A DNA stretch of 64,000 nt from Vibrio sp. 10N.286.49.B1 (GTDB taxonomy: Bacteria > Pseudomonadota > Gammaproteobacteria > Enterobacterales > Vibrionaceae): NCBI RefSeq assembly GCF_002873335.1, contig NZ_MCUW01000009.1, forward strand, positions 3,307 through 67,306, in the 5' to 3' direction. Made by a program: the position numbers and the translations under genes. The notes under the pieces were generated by a model. The model had not been told where the DNA came from. It made no database searches and saw only the letters and a list, made by a program, of their open reading frames with translations. Positions 9,842 to 17,934 of the stretch are shown here, piece after piece. The number at the start of each line of letters is the position of its first letter. Position 1 is the first letter of the stretch.

Positions 9842-9971
9842 AAATTTAAAGATCTATGAAGTTTTTAAATTTTGAAGAAACCTTGCCGCTGGCACGCTAA
9901 CGATTTAAGCAGCAAAATGTGCGCCACTGTTTTCTATCTACTGATTATTTCTATGTCGGTTTTTCAATACG

Positions 9972-10066
9972 CCGATACTCAGGGTATCGGTCGCAAAGCG
10001 ATCGATGGGTCGATTAGGAATGTCGTTTACATTCGATGGCCTTGCTAACTCGTCAAGTTTAGCAAG
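9972..10066. other. Array of five consecutive perfect hairpins between flgB and cheR; possible structured RNA
   Basis: Five short inverted repeats follow one another with almost no spacer: CCGATAC/GTATCGG (9972-9990), TCGC/GCGA (9991-10001), ATCGA/TCGAT (10001-10014), GAATGT/ACATTC (10018-10034) and CTTGCTAA/TTAGCAAG (10041-10066). No open frame covers them. The cheR terminator just to the right could also end a rightward transcript. An upstream control region for flgB or a small RNA gene are both possible; strand unknown. Confidence 0.45.
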
Positions 10067-10088
10067 AAACAAAGGCGGCGTAATAAGA

Positions 10089-10114
10089 AAAGCCTTGGAA
10101 GATACCAAGGCTTT
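10089..10114 (-). terminator. Terminator after cheR
   Basis: Perfect 10-bp stem AAAGCCTTGG / CCAAGGCTTT with a 6-base loop, 10 bases past the cheR stop. A-rich on one side and T-rich on the other, so it could work in both directions. Confidence 0.75.
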
Positions 10115-10123
10115 AAGGAGAGA

Positions 10124-10954
10124 TTAAGCTTTTAACTTATAAATAATACCAGGGTTGCAGCGCACCATGTCAAATTGGTCAGTGAGCCCCGTCAGAGACT
10201 CGGAGGCACCAAGCAATAAATAACCACCGGGGTTGAGGCTGCGCGCCATCTGATTGAGCACCTGTGATTTCATCTCGGGAGAGAAATAAATCAACACGTT
10301 GCGACAAAAAATAATATCAAACTTGCCCAGCAAGGCGTAAGAGTCCATTAGATTTTGAGGACGAAAATTAACCAGACGCTTCGCGTTGTCCTTAATCTTC
10401 ATCTTGCCATTACTGGTGCTTTCAAAAAAGACTCGACGACGTTCAGGCGATAAGCCTCTTCCAAGCGCTAAATTATCGTATTCACCCAGACGGCACGCAT
10501 CCAACATCGTGCTAGATATATCCGTTGCGGTGATTGATACGTTAGGCAACATGCCCGGCCTTTTCGCCTGAGTCTCCAGAACCGTCATTGCCATTGAATA
10601 GGGTTCCTGTCCCGAGGAACTCGCGGCTGACCATATTTTCAATGGTCGTTTTTTTGCCGCCATCTCTGGCAACAACTTATCCGATAACACGGTAAATGGG
10701 TAATTATCCCGAAACCATAACGTTTCGTTTGTCGTCATGGCATCCACAGCAGCAATGCGTAATTCGCGGTTGCGCCCAGATACCACGTCTCTCAACAACT
10801 GAGACAAAGAAGAAAGGCCGAACTTAGATACTAACGGGCTTAAACGACTTCGTACCAAATATTGTTTACTGTCTCCCAGTACGATACCGCACTGTGACTC
10901 TAAAAAGCGGCTAAAATCACGATACTCTTGATCGCTTATGGTTATCGCTGTCAT
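10124..10954 (-). CDS. cheR: Chemoreceptor glutamate methyltransferase CheR
   Basis: CheR transfers methyl groups from S-adenosylmethionine to glutamates of chemoreceptors for adaptation. The 276-aa protein has the N-terminal CheR helical domain (ISDQEYRDFSRFLESQCGI) and the SAM-binding fold with KIWSAASSSGQEPYSMAM and FDIIFCRNVLIYFSP. It is downstream of cheV in the same direction, an arrangement common in polar flagellar clusters of Vibrio and Pseudomonas. Confidence 0.95.
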   Translation of the reverse strand: MTAITISDQEYRDFSRFLESQCGIVLGDSKQYLVRSRLSPLVSKFGLSSLSQLLRDVVSGRNRELRIAAVDAMTTNETLWFRDNYPFTVLSDKLLPEMAAKKRPLKIWSAASSSGQEPYSMAMTVLETQAKRPGMLPNVSITATDISSTMLDACRLGEYDNLALGRGLSPERRRVFFESTSNGKMKIKDNAKRLVNFRPQNLMDSYALLGKFDIIFCRNVLIYFSPEMKSQVLNQMARSLNPGGYLLLGASESLTGLTDQFDMVRCNPGIIYKLKA

Positions 10955-11017
10955 TAACTACTCTATACTGCTTGAAAGCTTGCTTAACACAAGTTCTGTT
11001 AGTTTTATTATTTGCCG

Positions 11018-11953
11018 CTAACCTGAGGTAACCGCAGCTTTCACTGCACTTCCCAACTCTTCAGGGTTAAACTTAGCGATAAACTCATTAGCACCCACCC
11101 GTTCTACCATGGCTTGGTTAAATACGCCGCTGAGTGAGGTGTGCAAGATAATGTGTAGATCTTTCAGATCAGGGTGGCGTCGGACTTCCGCTGTTAAGGT
11201 ATAGCCGTCCATTTCTGGCATTTCAATATCCGAGATCAGCAGTGAAATCTGTTCGCGAATATCGCCTTCGCCCGCCATTTCGACCAGCTTGTTGTACGCA
11301 TCTTTGCCATCTTTGACCAAAATCGCCTCAAAGCCAATAGACTCGATAGCTCGTTGGACCTGTTTACGTGCCACCGCTGAATCGTCAGCAATCATAATGC
11401 GCTTAACAATTTGTCTTTTTTGTTGCTCCTCTACCTCTGCGATTTCTTTCGCGAGGTTGCCATCCATGGTCTCAACAACGGGAGAAATCTCTGCCAGTAT
11501 TTTCTCGACATCGATGATTTCAACGAGTTCATTGTCAATATTCGTTACTGCGGTCAAATAGTTGGCGCGCCCTGCGCCTTCTGGCGGCGGCAAAATTGAT
11601 TCCCAGTGCATATTGATAATACGCTCAACAGAACTAACCAAAAAGCCTTGAACACTGCGGTTGAATTCAGAGATCACCACAAAACTGTTCGCGACATCCG
11701 TTGTTGGACGGCCGCCAACTGCCAAGCTAAGGTCGATAACGGAAATTGTCTGCCCACGAATATGTGCCACCCCCTTGACCAAACGATGCAAATTTGGCAT
11801 CGCAGTGAGTCTTGGGCATTGCAGGACTTCTTTTACCTTAAAGACATTAATACCGTATCTTTGGCGTCCCATTAAACGAAATGTTAATAATTCGAGTCGG
11901 TTCTGACCCACTAGTTGCGTTCTCTGGTTCACCGAATCTAAGATACCGGTCAT
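11018..11953 (-). CDS. cheV: Chemotaxis coupling protein CheV (CheW-receiver fusion)
   Basis: The 311-aa protein joins a CheW-like scaffold domain (about residues 18-160, with GVAHIRGQTISVIDL) to a response-regulator receiver domain (about 185-308). The acidic pair is at 190-191 and the phospho-acceptor is Asp242 in LLISDIEMPEMDG. CheV couples receptors to CheA and takes part in adaptation. It lies upstream of cheR with a 63-base gap and diverges from flgA. Confidence 0.95.
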   Translation of the reverse strand: MTGILDSVNQRTQLVGQNRLELLTFRLMGRQRYGINVFKVKEVLQCPRLTAMPNLHRLVKGVAHIRGQTISVIDLSLAVGGRPTTDVANSFVVISEFNRSVQGFLVSSVERIINMHWESILPPPEGAGRANYLTAVTNIDNELVEIIDVEKILAEISPVVETMDGNLAKEIAEVEEQQKRQIVKRIMIADDSAVARKQVQRAIESIGFEAILVKDGKDAYNKLVEMAGEGDIREQISLLISDIEMPEMDGYTLTAEVRRHPDLKDLHIILHTSLSGVFNQAMVERVGANEFIAKFNPEELGSAVKAAVTSG

Positions 11954-12029
11954 AAGTTCATCTCCATCTCAAACTTTACGCGAAAAAAGTGATAGTCTAC
12001 TGCAGGCAACAAGGAACCTGAGAAACAGA

Positions 12030-12776
12030 ATGCTGTATTATAAGACATCTTTTTTGATTACATCCAGTGCCAATTTTAAGCGGTTGCTCAATGGGCTTTT
12101 ATTATTTATCGTCTGGCACACGTTTTTCTTTAGTGCATTAACGCACGCGGCGACCCCAGAGCAAATAGAAAACATCCAAAAGGCAGCCCAAGCTCATGTT
12201 TTGGATACCCTAGAGTCCCCAATCGGTGCAGAGCTCACGGCAACGGCAGGTCGCATTGACTCTCGCGTGCATGCTACCGATTGCATTGAGCCTTTACAGG
12301 CTTCATCATCGAATGCAAAAAATACTAGCAGCAATGTGACCGTTCTTGTGGAGTGCCCCAGCGATGGTTGGCGTTTATATGTCCCAGTCAGGCTGTCTAT
12401 TTCCCTGCCTCTCGTGACCGCTACACAACCATTGGCACGTGGCAGCATTGTGACACAAGGCGATGTTACAATGACGATGGTGGACCAGCGTCGCTTTCGC
12501 CGCCAAGGCTTCTCAAATTTTGAACACGTCATTGGATCAAAATTAAAAAAGAACGTCAGGCTTGGTGACGTCATTGAAAGGAATGACGTTTGTGTGGTTT
12601 GCCGAAATGAAAAGGTCGTAATTCGTGCAATAAAAAGCGGCATGACGATTTCAACCAAAGGCACTGCGCTTAGTGATGGTTCAAATGGTGACCAAGTTAG
12701 GGTGAAAAATGACAAGTCTCAGCGTATAATTGAAGGTATTGTCACTGGCGTTGCTGAAATTACAGTGAATTTTTAA
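12030..12776 (+). CDS. flgA: P-ring assembly chaperone FlgA
   Basis: FlgA is the periplasmic chaperone for P-ring (FlgI) assembly. The 248-aa product has a hydrophobic signal segment (about residues 18-40) ending in ALTHAA, and a C-terminal SAF domain with the conserved PLARGSIVTQGDVTM and VIRAIKSGMTISTKGTALSDG. The start at 12030 gives an unusually long polar N-region before the signal; a later start is possible. Divergent from cheV. Confidence 0.92.
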   Translation: MLYYKTSFLITSSANFKRLLNGLLLFIVWHTFFFSALTHAATPEQIENIQKAAQAHVLDTLESPIGAELTATAGRIDSRVHATDCIEPLQASSSNAKNTSSNVTVLVECPSDGWRLYVPVRLSISLPLVTATQPLARGSIVTQGDVTMTMVDQRRFRRQGFSNFEHVIGSKLKKNVRLGDVIERNDVCVVCRNEKVVIRAIKSGMTISTKGTALSDGSNGDQVRVKNDKSQRIIEGIVTGVAEITVNF

Positions 12777-12784
12777 TTTTTTAC

Positions 12785-12811
12785 TAAAGTATCCATGGTT
12801 CAGGTCGATAC
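12785..12811 (+). promoter_or_regulatory. Candidate sigma28 (FliA) promoter of flgMN
   Basis: TAAA at 12785, then exactly 15 bases, then GTCGATAC at 12804-12811, close to the flagellar sigma28 consensus TAAA-N15-GCCGATAA (two mismatches in the -10). Sigma28 transcription of flgM is the known feedback arrangement. It lies just after the flgA stop, so flgM can be read both from flgA and from this promoter. Confidence 0.65.
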
Positions 12812-12894
12812 TGACGGTATACAAGAAACTATTTATATAACGACGGCTTCATTAGAGTCATTATTTATAGATACTACGCAAAGAAGGCTAAACT

Positions 12895-13212
12895 ATGGCA
12901 GGCATTGATAACATTCGTTCAGGACAGACGCTAACGACAACCAGTCGCGCCCCTGCTCGTTCGGATACAAGCACGAGCAGCAGCTCCGCCCAAGTTAGTC
13001 AGTCATCAGCAAAACAAGATGCCGTGACATTGAGTCAGGGCGGCAAAGCGATTGGACAAATGCATCAACAAATGGCGTCACAGCCTAGTTTTGATACCGC
13101 CAAAGTAGCGGCAATTAAAGAAGCAATCGCAAACGGCTCTTATACCGTAGACCCGGAAAAACTTGCTGATAACATGATTAAATTTGAAGATGAACTCGGC
13201 GGATTAAAGTAA
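12895..13212 (+). CDS. flgM: Anti-sigma28 factor FlgM
   Basis: FlgM holds sigma28 (FliA) inactive until the hook is complete, then is exported through the flagellum. The 105-aa protein has the Ser/Thr-rich flexible N-terminus and the conserved C-terminal sigma-binding part (FDTAKVAAIKEAIANGSYTV then KLADNMIKFE). It starts MAGIDNIRSGQT and is followed by flgN. Confidence 0.95.
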   Translation: MAGIDNIRSGQTLTTTSRAPARSDTSTSSSSAQVSQSSAKQDAVTLSQGGKAIGQMHQQMASQPSFDTAKVAAIKEAIANGSYTVDPEKLADNMIKFEDELGGLK

Positions 13213-13263
13213 CGCATACCTACTATGAGTATGTGTTTAGCAGATTAAACTTAGGTGAATTGA

Positions 13264-13689
13264 ATGGCAGCCCTTGTTGATTTGGTTGATTATCAACTTA
13301 AAAATGCAAAAGCCCTGTCTCTTCTATTATCAGAAGAGACCAAAGCCATTACTGCGCGTGAATCCACTGATATAGAACGCCTCGCTAAAGAAAAAATGGC
13401 GTTAATCGGCCAACTGCAACAAACCGATCAGCGGCTGAGTCAGCATCAAGATGTCGCTCGACTCACCGACGAAAACTTATTGTCAAAGCAAGTGGATACG
13501 ATTAAATCTATTATCCTCGATTGCCAAAAGCGCAATGAGATCAATGGTCATAGTTTGCAGCGCGCTCAACTCAGCTTCAACAAACTCAATAACCTCATGC
13601 AACAAAGCCATGGGAAAATTGGGATGACTTACAATGCCGGGGGGCAGACCCATACGCTATCAACACTGGGTACTAACCTAAAAGCCTAA
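13264..13689 (+). CDS. flgN: FlgN, export chaperone for FlgK and FlgL
   Basis: Small helical chaperone of 141 aa that keeps the hook-filament junction proteins soluble for export. The sequence is almost wholly alpha-helical with heptad-like spacing, and the C-terminal LSFNKLNNLMQQSHGK then MTYNAGGQTH is typical of FlgN. It is 51 bases downstream of flgM, the usual pairing. Confidence 0.9.
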   Translation: MAALVDLVDYQLKNAKALSLLLSEETKAITARESTDIERLAKEKMALIGQLQQTDQRLSQHQDVARLTDENLLSKQVDTIKSIILDCQKRNEINGHSLQRAQLSFNKLNNLMQQSHGKIGMTYNAGGQTHTLSTLGTNLKA

Positions 13690-13790
13690 GTTTAGCGCTA
13701 GCCGAAGTTTCAACATTAGTCGATATCTCACACATCCACCCTGTCTTTAACACCGTTCATGCTCGTATCATTACCTCGCGTGCACAAAAA

Positions 13791-13811
13791 AAGCGACAAT
13801 TATTGCCGCTT
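13791..13811 (-). terminator. Terminator after flgP
   Basis: Stem AAGCGACAA / TTGCCGCTT (9 bp with one G-T pair, 3-base loop) followed on the minus strand by a run of seven T (13785-13791), a textbook rho-independent terminator for the flgOP transcript. Confidence 0.8.
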
Positions 13812-13883
13812 CTTATATTAAACGTCGATGAGCCAATAATTCACATCGTTCACTGAGAGTTATCGGCTCAAATACATCGCAAA

Positions 13884-14312
13884 TTAAAACAAAGTCTGAC
13901 GCTTCTTCTCTGGTACGCGGCGAATTTCACCGTAGTCACGAAGCCTATCCATTTTCTCAATATCGAGCAGCAACTCAGTGACGTAACTGTCACCTACTTT
14001 ATAGCTTCTGATGACTTCGGCTCCACGAATCACACCATCTACCGCGCCTGTCGTCGATTCAACGCCGAGCTTTTGGTCTTGTAAATCCGCCCTTGCAGAG
14101 ACACGAAGGCCATACACCTGTTCCGCCAGTTCTCGGTAAGCATCAATTTTAGAGGCTCGCATCGCCCGCACTTGCTTTTCTTCTTCACTACGACCCGATT
14201 GCTCACTGATGCTGGCATAACCCACCGCCGTCAGCGTATTTTGACTGCTCATTCCTACTGGAGCACAACCTACCATCACCATGGCCGCAAAAGCGACTAA
14301 CCACATTTTCAT
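13884..14312 (-). CDS. flgP: Flagellar outer-membrane lipoprotein FlgP
   Basis: In Vibrio FlgP is an outer-membrane lipoprotein needed for a stable sheathed flagellum (basal disk/outer ring). The 142-aa product starts with a lipoprotein signal MKMWLVAFAAMVMVGC and carries the LPP20-like domain seen in FlgP, with RAMRASKIDAYRELAEQVYG. It is 9 bases downstream of flgO. Confidence 0.9.
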   Translation of the reverse strand: MKMWLVAFAAMVMVGCAPVGMSSQNTLTAVGYASISEQSGRSEEEKQVRAMRASKIDAYRELAEQVYGLRVSARADLQDQKLGVESTTGAVDGVIRGAEVIRSYKVGDSYVTELLLDIEKMDRLRDYGEIRRVPEKKRQTLF

Positions 14313-14321
14313 GTTCTTTTC

Positions 14322-14957
14322 CTAAGGTCGTAGAATAATAGTGTGCGGAGATGTCATCATTGGATCAGAACGAATCAACACCCCATCTTCTGTGCGCATT
14401 TGATTCAAGGTATCCAAATCTCGACCAATACGATCGGCTGGTAAGAAGCCTTGTGCAGAAGCAACGACCACGCGTGATTGCATACCGACAACACGAGCAT
14501 TAATCAACACACCACCTTCTTGGCGCAGCATCGTCCCTGTCAGAACAAATTGAATTTGTTGTTCTTGAGCCAAATCTTTCCAATCTCGACTCAATGCAAA
14601 ATCACCTTGGCTCGTCACCTGGATCGAGCCCGTTGTTTTATAATCGACAACCTTAAACCCACGACGTTGCAACTGGTGAATAAACCCTTCAGATACCGAG
14701 TTCCCCAGCCAATTTGTCGACTCCAAACTCTGTAAGTCAACAAAGGAGGCAACAGCAATTGGCGTCCTTACGGATACGCTGGTATTCGACTCAACAAGAT
14801 CGTCGGTCAAGCCCTCTACAAAATAATCCATCGTGTGGCGTGGACTTTCCATCAGCATAAATTTGCTGCCGCTGTAGGTTTCTTTACCGTTATAGATTGG
14901 TGAGTAGGCACAAGAGGTCAGTGTTAACACCGATGCCATCAATAGCCATTTATTCAT
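14322..14957 (-). CDS. flgO: Flagellar outer-membrane protein FlgO
   Basis: FlgO acts with FlgP in outer-membrane flagellar ring assembly in Vibrio. ATG at 14957 is chosen over a TTG at 14972 because it begins the lipoprotein signal MNKWLLMASVLTLTSC directly and has GGAG upstream. The 211-aa product has the FlgO domain with TPIAVASFVDLQSLESTNWL and a C-terminal VLINARVVGMQSRVVVASAQ. Transcribed away from flgT from a candidate sigma54 promoter. Confidence 0.9.
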   Translation of the reverse strand: MNKWLLMASVLTLTSCAYSPIYNGKETYSGSKFMLMESPRHTMDYFVEGLTDDLVESNTSVSVRTPIAVASFVDLQSLESTNWLGNSVSEGFIHQLQRRGFKVVDYKTTGSIQVTSQGDFALSRDWKDLAQEQQIQFVLTGTMLRQEGGVLINARVVGMQSRVVVASAQGFLPADRIGRDLDTLNQMRTEDGVLIRSDPMMTSPHTIILRP

Positions 14958-15013
14958 TTTTCCACTCTCCAAAGTTGTGAATTGGGTAGATTAATTCCTT
15001 TGCCTGTAAAGGT

Positions 15014-15029
15014 TGGAACAATCTTTGCT
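15014..15029 (+). promoter_or_regulatory. Candidate sigma54 promoter of flgT
   Basis: TGGAACA-ATCT-TTGCT, a strong match to TGGCACG-N4-TTGCT. Predicted start near 15041, about 90 bases before the flgT ATG. It faces the flgO promoter at 15100-15115 and reads through it. Confidence 0.7.
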
Positions 15030-15099
15030 TTCTCATTGTTGTCGTTAACAAGAAAGTCCGCTCCAATATTCGCAGATTAACCTCTAGCAATAATCATCT

Positions 15100-15115
15100 A
15101 GCAAATATTGTTCCG
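15100..15115 (-). promoter_or_regulatory. Candidate sigma54 promoter of flgO
   Basis: On the minus strand CGGAACA-ATAT-TTGCT, nearly the same 16 bases as the flgT promoter (two differences). Predicted start near 15088, about 130 bases before the flgO ATG. Confidence 0.65.
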
Positions 15116-15131
15116 CATTTGGATTAGTCGT

Positions 15132-16268
15132 ATGAAAAAAACTTTTTGTTCTTTAGTTTCAAGTACATTACTCGTATTTAGCATGAGCAACGCCCATGCG
15201 GCGTGGTATGAAGTGACCGGCGTCTCTACGATTGTCTCCTCAGACAAAGCGGCAAGAATTTACGCCCTAGAAGACGCGGTATATAAAGCAGTGGATTTTT
15301 CAGGTGCCGATATTGGCGGGCTGTCCAAGCTTGCGCCACTGCTAGAGGACGATAAAGATCAATACCAGTTCATTGATTCTGAAGTTCGTCACATTATCAT
15401 TGACGACAAGTATGTAAGCGGCAACCAAATGGTGGTCAAAGCACGTATCGATATCTATCCATCGGCAAAGGCTTGCCATCAGAACCAATACAAAAAAACA
15501 TTTGGGGTGGCAATGTTTGACATTGTTGACCCACAACAGGCCGTCATGGGACAAATCTATAAATTGGGCGAAGACTACAGCTCAGTTGTAGAAAAACAGC
15601 TCGCGACACGCTCCTACAGTTTTGTGTCAGTGGGAACCACACGCTACGAGATTAACAAACGCCAACCAGAACGCATCAAGATGATCGCACAAGATTTGGG
15701 GGCACAATACCTAGTCACAGGTGAGATTAACGACCTTACTGCAACCATAACAACGGGAGGCTTATTAACAGACGACGTAACTAATCGTCAGTTTGCTATG
15801 GATCTTGCCATTTTTGATGGCAAAACTGGGCACGAGGTTTATCAACACTCTTATCGCGAAATCGCACAGTGGCCCTTTGCTAAAACCAGTAAAGTCGATA
15901 CAAAAAGTGCTCGTTTCTGGACGTCGACGTACGGTGAGATGATGCAGAGAGTGAGCCGAAACATCATGTTGGATTTCGAGTCAGAAGTGTCATGTAAGAT
16001 GACACTGCCTGAAGTCGTCGCAAGTTATGGCAATAAAATCACGCTTGATTTAGGCAGAGTTCACGGCGTACAAGCAGGCGACAAACTCACGCTATGGCAT
16101 ACCGGATCGTTCATCGACCAAAATGGATTGCCGCGCAATAAGGTATCACAAAGCGACATCACACTAACCGTCTCAAGGGTCTACGAACACGAAGCAGAAG
16201 CCACCGTTGACCAACCAAGCCTAGCCAACAGCATCCAGATGGGCGATGTGATGCACAAACAGAAATAA
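15132..16268 (+). CDS. flgT: Flagellar H-ring protein FlgT
   Basis: FlgT forms the H ring around the LP ring of Vibrio sodium-driven polar flagella and is needed for MotXY assembly. ATG at 15132 is preferred over a TTG at 15108 since it starts a clean signal peptide (MKKTFCSLVSSTLLVFSMSNAHA). The mature protein has the FlgT N domain (AWYEVTGVSTIVSSDKAARI), the middle domain with ATRSYSFVSVGTTRYEINKRQ and a C-terminal SH3-like part (LDLGRVHGVQAGDKLTLWH). 378 aa is normal for the family. Confidence 0.93.
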   Translation: MKKTFCSLVSSTLLVFSMSNAHAAWYEVTGVSTIVSSDKAARIYALEDAVYKAVDFSGADIGGLSKLAPLLEDDKDQYQFIDSEVRHIIIDDKYVSGNQMVVKARIDIYPSAKACHQNQYKKTFGVAMFDIVDPQQAVMGQIYKLGEDYSSVVEKQLATRSYSFVSVGTTRYEINKRQPERIKMIAQDLGAQYLVTGEINDLTATITTGGLLTDDVTNRQFAMDLAIFDGKTGHEVYQHSYREIAQWPFAKTSKVDTKSARFWTSTYGEMMQRVSRNIMLDFESEVSCKMTLPEVVASYGNKITLDLGRVHGVQAGDKLTLWHTGSFIDQNGLPRNKVSQSDITLTVSRVYEHEAEATVDQPSLANSIQMGDVMHKQK

Positions 16269-16407
16269 ATCTAGACCGTTAGGCTTAACTTATTCAAATA
16301 AATGAGTAATATAGGCCATAAGCTATCATTGCACTGCGAGATAGAGCAAAACGAGCTCTAAACGTTTACTACTAAATGTTGAGTGACTAGCTAACACTTA
16401 CAATATT

Positions 16408-16483
16408 GTCCCCTTAGTTCAGCTGGATAGAACAAGGACCTCCTAAGTCTTAGACACAGGTTCGAATCCTGTAGGGGACACCA
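16408..16483 (+). tRNA. tRNA-Arg (anticodon CCU)
   Basis: Full cloverleaf: acceptor GTCCCCT pairing with AGGGGAC, D arm, anticodon stem AGGAC/GTCTT around loop CTCCTAA (anticodon CCT in DNA), T stem ACAGG/CCTGT around TTCGAAT, and an encoded CCA end. Followed by a terminator. tRNA-Arg(CCU) genes are common integration sites, and related 3' ends recur at 24.15 and 26.7 kb. Confidence 0.96.
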
Positions 16484-16492
16484 TATTCAAGA

Positions 16493-16521
16493 AAGTCAGC
16501 CTTATACGCTGGCTTTTTTTT
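16493..16521 (+). terminator. Terminator after tRNA-Arg
   Basis: Stem AAGTCAGC / GCTGGCTT (one G-T pair) with a 7-base loop and a run of eight T. Confidence 0.85.
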
Positions 16522-16690
16522 CGCTTCAAGAAACTTGGTAGCCGCTATCTCTATTATGATCATCACTATATCTATCATGATCGCTGGCTAACTTGATGAG
16601 CAAAGTCTGGAAAACCCAGCGCTGCATCAGCTCATTAATAATTCCATCAAATTACTGTACAACTGCGTGGTACTTTATAGCGAATAGCGC

Positions 16691-17692
16691 TCAACCACAG
16701 GAACTTCTCACAACAAGCTTAGGTGGGAACACCACGCTTTTATGAGGTTGTTTATCTCCCCTCATACGAGATAAAATAATCTCCCCTGCAGTCCGGCCTA
16801 TTTCCCTTGCGGAAACAGAGATGGAAGTAAGGGCCGGGTTAGTATCTGCTGACTCTGCCACGTCATCAAAACCAACGACAGCGATGTCTTTACCAACCGT
16901 TTTACCAAGATCTTTAATCGCCCTCATTACACCAAAGGCGACAATATCTTGATAACCAATAATCGCAGTAATCTCAGGGTACTGAGCTAACAACTCTTTG
17001 GTCACTTTAGCCCCTTCAGAGCGTGATGCTGAGCAGCTGCGAATGTATCGTTCATTAAATGGTATCCCGTGTTCCATCAGCTTTGACATATAGCCACCAA
17101 GACGATGGGAACGAGTTTTTGAGATCTCTACCCCACCCACAAACGCGATATGCTTATGACCTTTCTTAATTAAGTGTTCTGTTGCCAGTTGTAAGCCCAT
17201 AAAATTATTGGTACCGACAAAATCAAACTGGTCCTCACCAATAGGTCTAACCGCCAAGACAATCGGAAACCCTCGGCTTTGAACTGTCTCTAAGAAATTA
17301 AGATTGGTTTCCATCGCAGGACACATGACGACTCCACCAGCATTTTGGCTTAGTAGAGAGTCGATGAACTTACTTTGCCGCTCGACGCTCTCTTCAGCAT
17401 TAGCAAGGAAAAGCAGCGAGTCTTGCTCTTCTAGATAATGACTTAACCCCGCGATCATTTCAGAGAAAAAAGGATTGGTAATATCCGGAGTCACTAACCC
17501 GACCAAGTTGCTTCGCTTGTGGCGTAAGTTAGCGGCGGCTTGATTATAAACATAACCTAGCTCTTTAACCGCCTCTAACACTCGTTCTCGCGTCAGCGCA
17601 GATATTCGCCCCTTGTTCGTCAATACCATGGATACGGTCGCGGTGGAGACGCCGCAATACTTAGCCACGTCCGCAATGGTTGCTTTAGCCAT
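16691..17692 (-). CDS. LacI/GalR-family transcriptional repressor
   Basis: The 333-aa protein has a LacI-type helix-turn-helix (residues 3-25, ATIADVAKYCGVSTATVSMVL) and a periplasmic-binding-protein-like sensor domain (about 60-330). ATG at 17692 is preferred to a TTG at 17704. It diverges from the mannose-type PTS operon across a region with two operator-like palindromes, so it probably represses that operon and itself until a sugar or sugar phosphate binds. The exact effector is not known. Confidence 0.92.
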   Translation of the reverse strand: MAKATIADVAKYCGVSTATVSMVLTNKGRISALTRERVLEAVKELGYVYNQAAANLRHKRSNLVGLVTPDITNPFFSEMIAGLSHYLEEQDSLLFLANAEESVERQSKFIDSLLSQNAGGVVMCPAMETNLNFLETVQSRGFPIVLAVRPIGEDQFDFVGTNNFMGLQLATEHLIKKGHKHIAFVGGVEISKTRSHRLGGYMSKLMEHGIPFNERYIRSCSASRSEGAKVTKELLAQYPEITAIIGYQDIVAFGVMRAIKDLGKTVGKDIAVVGFDDVAESADTNPALTSISVSAREIGRTAGEIILSRMRGDKQPHKSVVFPPKLVVRSSCG

Positions 17693-17754
17693 ATTGAGTT
17701 CCAATAAGTGAAATTAACATCAGTTATAGCGGGTTTCTTATCTGATTAAAACAA

Positions 17755-17770
17755 GGTTAATCGATTAACC
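17755..17770. promoter_or_regulatory. LacI-type operator O1
   Basis: Perfect 16-bp palindrome GGTTAATCGATTAACC with the central CG usual for LacI/GalR operators, about 65 bases upstream of the regulator's start. Confidence 0.7.
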
Positions 17771-17855
17771 TTATTAAGCTACATTTATCACCGTGATTAT
17801 GTGATTAACTACAAAATTGCCCTTTTAATTATAGGTTAACAGATGCTAAATGCGT

Positions 17856-17872
17856 GGTTAAACGCGTTAACC
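17856..17872. promoter_or_regulatory. LacI-type operator O2
   Basis: GGTTAAACGCGTTAACC, same GGTTAA/TTAACC arms as O1 with one extra central base, 101 bases from O1 and 63 bases before the PTS operon start. Single GATTAAC half-sites follow near 17884 and 17915. Spacing of the two sites would allow looping. Confidence 0.65.
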
Positions 17873-17934
17873 TGTTTGTTAGTTGATTAACTGAGTGATT
17901 AGACTGTAGTCAAATGATTAACTCAAGGTGATGT

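Noticed and set aside
12006..12022. Possible sigma54 box before cheV
   Set aside because: The GG-to-GC spacing is one base short of the required 10.
12194..12715. 173-codon frame on the minus strand opposite flgA
   Set aside because: Lies wholly antisense to a well-supported gene, low-complexity composition, no ribosome site or family feature.
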